In this document: piece by piece, positions 32,835 to 39,016 of the stretch | Layout of the letters: every line of letters begins with the position of its first letter | How positions within the stretch are numbered: the first letter of the stretch is position 1 | Assembly (NCBI GenBank): GCA_014238205.1 | Contig: JABABM010000007.1 | Location: 56,627-95,642, forward strand | DNA from: Phycisphaerales bacterium | Lineage (GTDB): Bacteria > Planctomycetota > Phycisphaerae > Phycisphaerales > SM1A02 | Direction: 5' to 3' | Length of the DNA stretch: 39,016 nucleotides | Translations under genes and position numbers: made by a program | Notes under the pieces: model-generated | Databases searched by the model: none | Seen by the model: only the letters and a program-made list of their open reading frames with translations | Told to the model about the DNA's origin: nothing

Positions 32835-34115
32835 ATGACATCAACCAGAACCGCCGGTGATCATTCCGACGGCAGGCGTCGTGTTGTCATAACCGGCCTC
32901 GGGGCTGTCACGAACATCGGAACGGACGTCGATTCATTCTGGAACAGCTTGCTGCAGGGTCGATCCGGTGTCTGTCCGATTACGGCCTTTGAGCAGAACG
33001 AGCAATGGCTGACAACGATCGCGGGCGAGATCCAGGATTTTGATGCCACCGACCTCGTGCCGAAATCCGAGCACAAGAAGATGGACCGTTGCACTGTTCT
33101 TGGCATGCATTCGGCCATGCAGGCTGCAGCTGACTGTGGTCTGGATTTCAATGAAGGTGATCCATATCGACGAGGCGTCGTCTATGGTTCCGGAATCGGC
33201 GGCATCATCACGATCGAGATGGGGCACCTGAAAATCCTCGACAAGGGACCACAGCGATTGAGCCCGTTTACGGTTCCCAAGTTGATGGCCAATGCCAGCG
33301 CAGGCCACATTTCCATCGCGCTGAACCTCAAGGGGTTCAATTCCTCGGTGACCACGGCCTGTGCAAGTGGAGGACACTCGATTGCAGAGGCCTTTCTCAC
33401 CATTCAGCGTGGAGCGGCTGACGTGATGGTGACTGGAGGAACCGAGGCTGCAGTCTCCTCGTTGTGCATCGCCTCCTTCTCGGCGATGAAGGCCCTGTCT
33501 ACGAGAAACGAAGATCCTGGGGCGGCGTCAAGACCATTCGACAGCGACAGGGATGGTTTCGTTCTCTCCGAGGGCGCGGCGGCGATGGTGCTTGAGGACC
33601 TTGAGCATGCCATGCAGCGTGGAGCCAACATCCATGGAGAGATACTTGGTTTCGGAATTACCGGTGATGCCTATCACATCGCAGCCCCGGATCCAGAGGG
33701 CCGGGGTGCGCGTGTTGCGATGGAGTTCGCACTGCAGGACTCCAGATTGAACCCGGAACAGATCGATTACATCAACGCACATGGAACATCCACTCCCCTG
33801 GGTGATGCGGCTGAAGTTCAGGCGGTGAAGGAGTTCTTCGGCGGACATGCGTATGAACTGGCCATGTCATCGACGAAGTCGATGACGGGGCATGCACTTG
33901 GAGCTGCCGGCGGCATCGAGTCGATTGCCGTCATCAAGTCGATCCAGGAAGGTGTCATGCCACCAACCATCAATCTTGAAAATCCGGATGAGGGCTTCGA
34001 CCTGAACTTCGTGGCCAATGAACCCCAGGAGCGGCCTGTCAAGATTGCTCTGAACAACTCCTTCGGGTTTGGTGGTCACAACGTCTCCCTGGCCTTTTCG
34101 GCATTCGATGGTTGA
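32835..34115 (+). CDS. fabF: 3-oxoacyl-ACP synthase II
   Basis: Elongating ketosynthase of type II fatty-acid synthesis. The Cys-His-His triad is intact: Cys176 in TACASGG, His316 in NAHGTSTPLGD and His353 in SMTGHALGAAGG. The C-terminal NNSFGFGGHN motif is present. ATG 32835 follows CGGAG; a GTG seven codons upstream opens the frame. At 426 residues it is a little longer than E. coli FabF (413). It is the last gene of the operon; a strong stem-loop follows. Confidence 0.97.
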   Translation: MTSTRTAGDHSDGRRRVVITGLGAVTNIGTDVDSFWNSLLQGRSGVCPITAFEQNEQWLTTIAGEIQDFDATDLVPKSEHKKMDRCTVLGMHSAMQAAADCGLDFNEGDPYRRGVVYGSGIGGIITIEMGHLKILDKGPQRLSPFTVPKLMANASAGHISIALNLKGFNSSVTTACASGGHSIAEAFLTIQRGAADVMVTGGTEAAVSSLCIASFSAMKALSTRNEDPGAASRPFDSDRDGFVLSEGAAAMVLEDLEHAMQRGANIHGEILGFGITGDAYHIAAPDPEGRGARVAMEFALQDSRLNPEQIDYINAHGTSTPLGDAAEVQAVKEFFGGHAYELAMSSTKSMTGHALGAAGGIESIAVIKSIQEGVMPPTINLENPDEGFDLNFVANEPQERPVKIALNNSFGFGGHNVSLAFSAFDG

Positions 34116-34139
34116 TGCAGCAACCGGGTATCAATGAAA

Positions 34140-34166
34140 CAGGCGGTCGTATTGCACGACCGCCTG
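34140..34166. terminator. Bidirectional stem-loop between convergent genes
   Basis: CAGGCGGTCGT (34140-34150) and ACGACCGCCTG (34156-34166) form a perfect 11-bp stem with a 5-nt loop, placed between the ends of fabF and the PagL-like gene. Downstream on the plus strand there is only GTGTTC, and on the minus strand TTTCATTG, so the T-runs are weak. Position and stability still make it the likely terminator of both units. Confidence 0.65.
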
Positions 34167-34190
34167 GTGTTCATCCATGATGCAGTACTG

Positions 34191-34883
34191 CTAGAAGGGC
34201 ATGTTCAATCCGGTGTAGACGTAGATACTGTCTCGCCCCGGGTTGTTGCTGTAGAGACCGGCGTTGGAGATGTGGTGCCAGCGGACACCCAGGAACCAAC
34301 GATTGTTGTTGCCTACGTCCCAGGTGACGCCGATTCCAGCCTGGGGTGTGAAGTTGAACTCCGATCCGCCTGGAGGGACGTCGTCGGTCGAGCCGAGCAG
34401 GCCGACGCCCGCATCAGCGTAGAGCGACCAGGTGTCATAACGGAGGAAGTGCCATTCAAAGAGCAGGTCCAGGCCGCCACCGAAGGCGTCACCGCGGTCC
34501 TGGAAGAAGCCGAACAACTTCAGTTCAGGGGCGAAGGCGAACGAATCAACGATGAAATATTCCCATTTCACGCCGAAGGCGATTTCCTGGTCGTTGTCGT
34601 GCTTGATATCGATTCCCCAGCCTCCAAGCAGAGCCCATCTCTGGGAACCTTCGGAGGCGAAGGTGGGGGTCGCTTCGGCGGCTCCTGCCCGCTTGTCTTC
34701 CTGGAACGCTGCAGGGGCGATCCGCAAATCGGATGTCAACTGCGATTCAAGGGAGGCTAGCAAGGCCTCTTCCTCGGCAAGGAATCGGTCTGTTGCCGAC
34801 GGAAGGGAGCTGCCGGTGTTGAGCGTAAAGTCGGGTACAGCAAGGATCGAACTGCTGCACAGTACTGCTGTCTGTAGGATCAT
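34191..34883 (-). CDS. PagL-like lipid A 3-O-deacylase (acyloxyacyl hydrolase family)
   Basis: A 230-residue predicted outer-membrane beta-barrel. The second half alternates in hydrophobicity, ends in Phe, and carries the signature WHHISNAGL followed by NNPGRDS. In Pseudomonas PagL the triad is His126/Ser128/Glu140. Here His204 and Ser206 align, and the residue 12 after the serine is Asp218 instead of Glu. The family removes the 3-O acyl chain of lipid A. The N-terminus is only weakly signal-like, followed by a Glu-rich helix and a linker. A strong GGAGG lies 6 nt before ATG 34883, so the start is good. It is 39 bases downstream of the nucleoside phosphorylase-like gene. Confidence 0.75.
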   Translation of the reverse strand: MILQTAVLCSSSILAVPDFTLNTGSSLPSATDRFLAEEEALLASLESQLTSDLRIAPAAFQEDKRAGAAEATPTFASEGSQRWALLGGWGIDIKHDNDQEIAFGVKWEYFIVDSFAFAPELKLFGFFQDRGDAFGGGLDLLFEWHFLRYDTWSLYADAGVGLLGSTDDVPPGGSEFNFTPQAGIGVTWDVGNNNRWFLGVRWHHISNAGLYSNNPGRDSIYVYTGLNMPF

Positions 34884-34922
34884 CCTGTTCCTCCAGTGGG
34901 GGGGTGTGCCTATGGCAACAGG

Positions 34923-35594
34923 CTACGTCGAGGCGTGATCGCTGGCAAGCAACTGCTCCAGGCTCGAACTGACGGACTGCATGGCACGCGTTGCCCTCCG
35001 CTGCAGGCCCGGGAGTTGAATGCTGATTTTCGGATCAGCCAGAATGCTTTGCAGGACCCGCCATGGGCGAGTTCTTCCGCCGGAATCGGTCCATTTGCCG
35101 CAGTTGGCGGGCAGGGGGGAGGAGGAATCATCACTGATGCCTCGAATGACACCCCACTTCCATCCTCGTTCTTCTGCAAGCTTCGCGAAGTAGATCGATT
35201 CCATGTCAACGGCATCTGCTCCCGTGCTGTCCCTGAGTCGAGCTTTCGCTTCGGGAGTACTGCAGAGGGAATCGCAGGTGCAGATGACACCGCCTTGATC
35301 ATCAAGTCGAAGTGGAGGGACTCGTTGAAGACCTTCCTCATCGATGACTGCATCGGCAACGAGGGAATGCCCCGATTCAAGTTCGGGGTTCAGTCCACCT
35401 GCAACCCCGGCCAGGATCACGGCATGCCCTGCTGGAATCCGGCACTGGCTTGCCATGCGATCTATACCGCCGCGGCCAGGTCCGCAGACAAGGAGGGGCC
35501 AGCCATTCTGCCTGGAAATCATTTGTATCCGTGTCGCTTCGAACGCCAGGGGGGTGACGATGGTCGTGCTGGGTGGATTCGATTCAGCCTGCAT
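34923..35594 (-). CDS. Nucleoside phosphorylase-superfamily protein (MTA/SAH nucleosidase or HpnG-like)
   Basis: About 223 residues with the PNP/UDP phosphorylase fold: TTIVTPLAFEATRI at the N-terminus, HAVILAGVAGGLNPEL near 60-75, and the purine/ribose site GADAVDMESIYFAKLAEERG near 125. WGVIRGISDD near 150 carries the catalytic aspartate. VDMES is the ribose-binding glutamate motif of this family. Members include MTA/SAH nucleosidase, futalosine hydrolase and hopanoid-associated HpnG; the sequence alone does not decide. The frame opens at ATG 35657. ATG 35594 starts just before the first strand and is preferred, without a strong Shine-Dalgarno. It is followed by the PagL-like gene. Confidence 0.72.
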   Translation of the reverse strand: MQAESNPPSTTIVTPLAFEATRIQMISRQNGWPLLVCGPGRGGIDRMASQCRIPAGHAVILAGVAGGLNPELESGHSLVADAVIDEEGLQRVPPLRLDDQGGVICTCDSLCSTPEAKARLRDSTGADAVDMESIYFAKLAEERGWKWGVIRGISDDSSSPLPANCGKWTDSGGRTRPWRVLQSILADPKISIQLPGLQRRATRAMQSVSSSLEQLLASDHAST

Positions 35595-35669
35595 GGCTTG
35601 GAAGCCTACCACGACACCGTATGCATGATCGCATTGCACCCCGCCATCGAATATCATGCCGGCTCGGAA

Positions 35670-35744
35670 GACCCCATCGTCTAGTCAGGTCTAGGACACC
35701 TGGTTTTCATCCAGGCAACAGGGGTTCGAATCCCCTTGGGGTCG
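35670..35744 (+). tRNA. tRNA-Glu (UUC)
   Basis: The cloverleaf is complete. The acceptor stem GACCCCA (35670-35676) pairs with TGGGGTC (35737-35743), and the anticodon stem is CCTGG/CCAGG. The loop has anticodon TTC at 35706-35708, and the T-arm is AGGGG-TTCGAAT-CCCCT. The discriminator is G35744 and CCA is not encoded. The sequence follows E. coli tRNA-Glu closely in the D- and T-arms. A TATCAT box at 35652-35657 lies at a suitable distance for a -10 element. Confidence 0.96.
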
Positions 35745-35814
35745 CTTGGACGGGGCCCGCGGCAATTCGCCGCGGGCCCACGATCCTTGAAGGACTGGAA
35801 CAGGGATCGCGGAC

Positions 35815-36549
35815 GTGACCTGGGTATCTCTTGTCATCCTTCTTTTCTTCTCGCCTCCCTGGCCGGGTCCACCGCCATGGATGGAATCCTCCGCACTGGC
35901 AGGTGCAGAAGATGACAGTGACATTCCGGATGAGTCGTTCTTCGTGCTTGTCGATCATGTGCGATCCTGGCCGGAGGGTGCTCGTACTCCAGGTGTTCGC
36001 CTTGAAGTGGCTCGTGAAGATCTGCTGAAGGATCCTGCGAGTCACCGTGGTCTCCTGCTTGTCATCGAGGGGCGGATCGAGCAGCATCGTGACCTGGGCC
36101 CTCCATTTGAAGATGTACAGGAGTGGTTCGTGCGTGACATGGCAGGTGATCCGTGGATTGTCTACGTCGTTGGTGAAGGGAATGGGACAACAAGGGATGG
36201 CCAGGGGGTGATCCTGGAAGCTCACTTCTACAAGAGGATGCTTCTTGAAGACCGGTCGGGGATTCAGCGTGCATACCCGGCACTTGCCGGGGCTTTCCCG
36301 ATCGTCCTGCCTGTTGAAGGCACATCACCGGTGGCTGGTGGTGTCGCCGGGCTCTGGGCGATCCTTGCCATTCTCGCTGGAGCGCTGCTCCTGGTGATGC
36401 TCCTTGCGAGGAGGGCCGCAGGACAGCCGGCAAGTCGTCGTGCTATCGTTCACAGTGAGGACTCGCTGCCGCCGGATCCTCCACTGCCGGGTGAGGCCGA
36501 TGAGGCCCTGCGGGAGTTGAAGCGGCGTGGACATGATGAGAGCACATGA
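35815..36549 (+). CDS. Exported protein with C-terminal membrane helix, unknown function
   Basis: A 244-residue protein. An N-terminal hydrophobic segment (about 3-17) resembles a signal peptide, followed by an acidic stretch. A beta-rich soluble domain spans about 38-160 (ESFFVLVDHVRSWPEG, LLLVIEGRIEQHRD, ILEAHFYKRMLLED). A membrane helix (about 175-198) and a charged cytoplasmic tail of about 45 residues follow. The start is GTG 35815 with AGGGA 8 nt before it. I do not recognise a family; the soluble part could be an OB-like barrel. It is coupled to aroB by an ATGA overlap, which is probably transcriptional convenience. Confidence 0.75.
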   Translation: MTWVSLVILLFFSPPWPGPPPWMESSALAGAEDDSDIPDESFFVLVDHVRSWPEGARTPGVRLEVAREDLLKDPASHRGLLLVIEGRIEQHRDLGPPFEDVQEWFVRDMAGDPWIVYVVGEGNGTTRDGQGVILEAHFYKRMLLEDRSGIQRAYPALAGAFPIVLPVEGTSPVAGGVAGLWAILAILAGALLLVMLLARRAAGQPASRRAIVHSEDSLPPDPPLPGEADEALRELKRRGHDEST

Positions 36550-37652
36550 GCAACCTGCGTGTGAATTGTCCTGGTGGGTCCTATGACGTCCTGGTCGAAC
36601 CCGGTGGACTCCAGTCGCTGGGTGGATACGTGGAATCCCTCCTTGGTCCTGCACGCTGCCTGCTCATAGCAGATTCAAATGTTGCTTCGACCCATGCAGC
36701 CCTGGCACGAGATTCGCTTGAAGCTGCTGGCATCAAGGCGAGTCTCCACCTGGTCGATGCGTGTGAGTCGAACAAGCGACTGTCGACCGTCGAGAGTTCG
36801 ATGTCATCGGCACTTGATGCGGGCCTGGGCCGCAGTGATTGCATTGTTTCGATTGGTGGGGGATTGGTCGGTGACGTCGCGGGATTCGCGGCTGCCTCCT
36901 TCCTCCGTGGCATTGCTCTGGTCCAGGTGCCCACGACCCTGCTCGCGATGGTTGATGCTTCCATCGGTGGCAAGACTGGAGTCAACCTGGTTCTGCCTGG
37001 AAGTGAGGACCTTGGCAAGAACCTGGCCGGCGCCTTCTGGCAGCCGCGACTGGTCCTCGCTGATCCGGAGGTGCTGGCAACGCTCGATGAGCGCGAACGT
37101 CGCTGCGGTCTTGCAGAATGCGTCAAGCATGGTCTCATCGGTGATCCCCAGCTGTTGTCGGTGCTGTCCGACGACCTCGAATGTCTGCTGGCGGCGGATC
37201 CTGGGGCAACAGCCAGGCTCATAGAACGCGCGGCGAAGGTGAAGATCGGAATCGTCGAGGAAGACGAGCGGGAATCAGGGCGGCGAGCCATCCTGAACCT
37301 CGGTCATACCTTTGCGCATGCCATCGAGACCGACAAGGCGTTGGACCTGAAGCATGGAGAGGCAGTGTCGATCGGACTCATGGCGGCAACGTCCCTGGCG
37401 GAGCTCCGTGGCATGATCGAGGGAGACTGGGTTGACGATCTGCGGAGCCTCCTTGGCAGGATCGGCCTCCCCCTGGAACTTCCACTTGCCCGTGATCCAG
37501 CCGAACTGATTGCACGGATGCGTTTTGACAAGAAGGTCCGCTCCGGGCAGCACCGATTGATTCTCCCTGTCTCCCCGGGAAGAGTCGAGTGCATCGACGA
37601 TATCGACGAGGACTCCATCCACCATGCGTGGATGCAGGTGATGCCTTCCTGA
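36546..37652 (+). CDS. aroB: 3-dehydroquinate synthase
   Basis: Second enzyme of the shikimate pathway: DAHP to 3-dehydroquinate, NAD- and divalent metal-dependent. Motifs: SIGGGLVGDVAGFAAASFLRG near 100-120 (NAD/phosphate region), QVPTTLLAMVDASIGGKTGVN near 127-147 (in order), ECVKHGLIGD near 195 and LNLGHTFAHAIE near 250-261 with metal-binding histidines. 368 residues, standard length. ATG 36546 overlaps the upstream stop. No other aro gene is nearby; pabB at 13 kb uses the same pathway's product, chorismate. Confidence 0.96.
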   Translation: MSNLRVNCPGGSYDVLVEPGGLQSLGGYVESLLGPARCLLIADSNVASTHAALARDSLEAAGIKASLHLVDACESNKRLSTVESSMSSALDAGLGRSDCIVSIGGGLVGDVAGFAAASFLRGIALVQVPTTLLAMVDASIGGKTGVNLVLPGSEDLGKNLAGAFWQPRLVLADPEVLATLDERERRCGLAECVKHGLIGDPQLLSVLSDDLECLLAADPGATARLIERAAKVKIGIVEEDERESGRRAILNLGHTFAHAIETDKALDLKHGEAVSIGLMAATSLAELRGMIEGDWVDDLRSLLGRIGLPLELPLARDPAELIARMRFDKKVRSGQHRLILPVSPGRVECIDDIDEDSIHHAWMQVMPS

Positions 37653-37761
37653 GCGTCCCATATTCAAGGCTCCCATCCACGACCGCCGATGATGCACTGG
37701 TGCGCCGCGTCTGCGCGCCGTGCTGAAAAATGCATCCCCCGGGCAAGGAGCGAGCAGGGCC

Positions 37762-39016
37762 GTGCGTACCGTTGCGATCGTCAACCAGAAGGGTGGCTGT
37801 GGGAAGACGACGACCGCCATCAACCTGGCCTCGGTGCTTGCCGGTCGGGGGACGCGGACGCTGCTTGTGGACATGGATCCACAGTCGCACTGTGCCGCGG
37901 GACTCGGTGTTCCTGAATCCTGCATCGAGTCGGGCATTGCCGAGGCGATGCTGTCGAACCTTGACCAGGGGTTTGAAGCGGGCAACAAGTTGTGGGAAGT
38001 GTCGCGTGGTCTGGATCTCCTGCCCAGCACCATGATGCTTGCAGGTCTCGAGTCGCCTGATGGAGGCTTGTACTCACTGCCGGACCGGGACCGGCGTCTT
38101 GCGAAGGTCCTGGCCCATGTTTCACCTCGATACGACATCTGCCTCGTGGACTGTTCACCCTCGATCGGCCTGTTGACCTACAACGCGCTCAGGGCGGCAA
38201 CCCAGGCGCTCATCCCGGTTGAAACGGGGTATTTCTCTCTTCGTGGTGCCAAGAGGCAGTGGGGCACGATCCAGTCGTTGATCGAGCGAATCGGGCGACC
38301 CATCGAGTGCTCGATGTTGCCAACGCTCCACAATCCCGACTCGCGTCTTTCTACACGTATCCTTGATGCGCTTGGCCAACACTTCCCCGATCACCTGCTG
38401 CCACTGGTGATCCGCGAACATGAACCACTGAGGGAAGCGGCGAGTCTCGGGCAGCCCATCACGGAATTTGCGCCAGGCTCGGAGGCCGAGCGTGACTTCC
38501 TGGATCTTGCCGACTGGTTGCTTGCACTTGAACCGCCCCCGATGCGACTGAGCGACCTCGATCGACCCAGTTCCTCCACGGCGCCTCCACCCGAAGCCAG
38601 GGCCAATACCAGGGTCGGTGAACTGGCCATGCGGATGCAGGTTGGCCTGAAGCAGGAAACCTCGACCCCTCCGACACCCGAGTCGGCACCAAGTTCGGTT
38701 GTCGATGAACCAGTCGTGTCCATCATGACTCCACCCGGTGGGAACATGACTTTCGGTGTCATCCAGTCGGAACTGGGCACCTGTTTCAAGCAACCTGGAC
38801 AGCCGGAACAGAGTCTTGCCATCTCCGGGGATTTCAACGGCTGGTCGACGTCGGCTACCCCGATGAGATATGACAGGGCGTCCGGGATGTTTGAAGCCAC
38901 CGTTCCACTCCCACCGGGGCGATATCGCTACCAGGTCGTTGTGGATGGACGAAGCCAGGTGGATGCCTACAACGACCAGGTGATCACGGGGGAGACCGGC
39001 GCCCGGACGAGTTGCT
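37762..39016 (+). CDS. ParA-type ATPase fused to a glycogen-binding (CBM48/AMPK-beta-like) domain (partial)
   Basis: The frame opens at GTG 37762 and is still open at the window edge after 418 codons. Residues 1-260 form a ParA/Soj ATPase: deviant Walker A KGGCGKTT at 10-17 with the signature Lys10, Walker A' LLVDMDPQSHCA near 35-46, and Walker B CLVDCSPSIGLLTYNAL near 128. A proline/serine-rich linker follows (about 260-335). Residues about 340-415 match the early-set glycogen-binding fold: ISGDFNGWS near 355-363, then PLPPGRYRYQVVVDG. ParA proteins position DNA or protein cargos; CBM48 domains bind alpha-glucans or serve as protein modules. The start has AGGG close upstream and AAGGAG 11 nt upstream. 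Follows aroB by 109 bases. Confidence 0.85.
   Translation, partial: MRTVAIVNQKGGCGKTTTAINLASVLAGRGTRTLLVDMDPQSHCAAGLGVPESCIESGIAEAMLSNLDQGFEAGNKLWEVSRGLDLLPSTMMLAGLESPDGGLYSLPDRDRRLAKVLAHVSPRYDICLVDCSPSIGLLTYNALRAATQALIPVETGYFSLRGAKRQWGTIQSLIERIGRPIECSMLPTLHNPDSRLSTRILDALGQHFPDHLLPLVIREHEPLREAASLGQPITEFAPGSEAERDFLDLADWLLALEPPPMRLSDLDRPSSSTAPPPEARANTRVGELAMRMQVGLKQETSTPPTPESAPSSVVDEPVVSIMTPPGGNMTFGVIQSELGTCFKQPGQPEQSLAISGDFNGWSTSATPMRYDRASGMFEATVPLPPGRYRYQVVVDGRSQVDAYNDQVITGETGARTSC

Noticed and set aside
34896-35684. 262-residue plus-strand frame
   Set aside because: Antisense to the nucleoside phosphorylase-like gene; no family features and no ribosome site, and it runs into the tRNA.
37653-37761. 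GC-rich stem (GGTGCGC/GCGCGCC) after aroB as terminator
   Set aside because: The stem contains a G-U pair and is followed by A residues, not T, on the transcribed strand.

Overview
The window reads as ordinary chromosomal DNA of a GC-rich, Gram-negative-type bacterium, most probably a planctomycete of the Phycisphaerae. This assignment is an inference. It rests on the Bacteroidetes/planctomycete-like long PurF, the outer-membrane PagL-like protein, the gene content and the lack of larger operon contexts such as an intact atp operon. No database search was possible. I see no mobile element, CRISPR array, rRNA or integration scar. Apart from one tRNA-Glu(UUC), everything recognised is protein coding. 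No gene-free stretch exceeds 300 bases; the longest are the ahcY/atpC divergent region (about 218 bp) and the leader before rpmF (about 159 bp).

Layout. 1-6.4 kb, minus strand: the N-terminus of a membrane-anchored SurA/PpiD-like protein, rpsD, purF, a metallo-beta-lactamase/double-rhodanese sulfur enzyme and ahcY, with one small plus-strand orphan. 6.6-12.9 kb, plus strand: a lone atpC, scpB, a DUF58-transglutaminase (TgpA-like) pair, a methyltransferase and a YcgR/PilZ-like protein. 12.9-18.4 kb: pabB (minus), ppdK (plus), and a HIT hydrolase with a YhhQ-type transporter (minus). 18.4-27.5 kb, plus strand: nadC, birA and then seven further genes in a nearly gapless run. These encode a PH-like membrane protein, a small helical protein, a GlmL/MutL-type ASKHA ATPase, a barrel-sandwich/KOW-like protein, a DUF6754-like membrane protein and three more membrane proteins. 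27.6-34.1 kb: rpmF-plsX-fabH-fabD-lipoprotein-fabG-acpP-fabF, a type II fatty-acid synthesis operon behind a good sigma70-like promoter and a hairpin-rich leader. 34.1-35.7 kb: a PagL-like lipid A deacylase and a nucleoside phosphorylase-family protein (minus). 35.7-39.0 kb: tRNA-Glu, an exported membrane protein, aroB and a ParA-type ATPase whose C-terminus carries a glycogen-binding (CBM48/AMPK-beta-like) domain; it runs off the right edge.

The best candidate for an undescribed system is the 19.97-27.49 kb cluster. An actin-like ATPase of the glutamate-mutase-repair family sits without any mutase, translationally coupled to proteins that look like parts of one inner-membrane complex. The second is the ParA-glycogen-binding fusion at the right edge. 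Smaller points of interest are the competing hairpins before rpmF, the lipoprotein inside the fatty-acid operon, the orphan atpC, and a repeated TAGAAT -10-like element that in one case implies a leaderless transcript.
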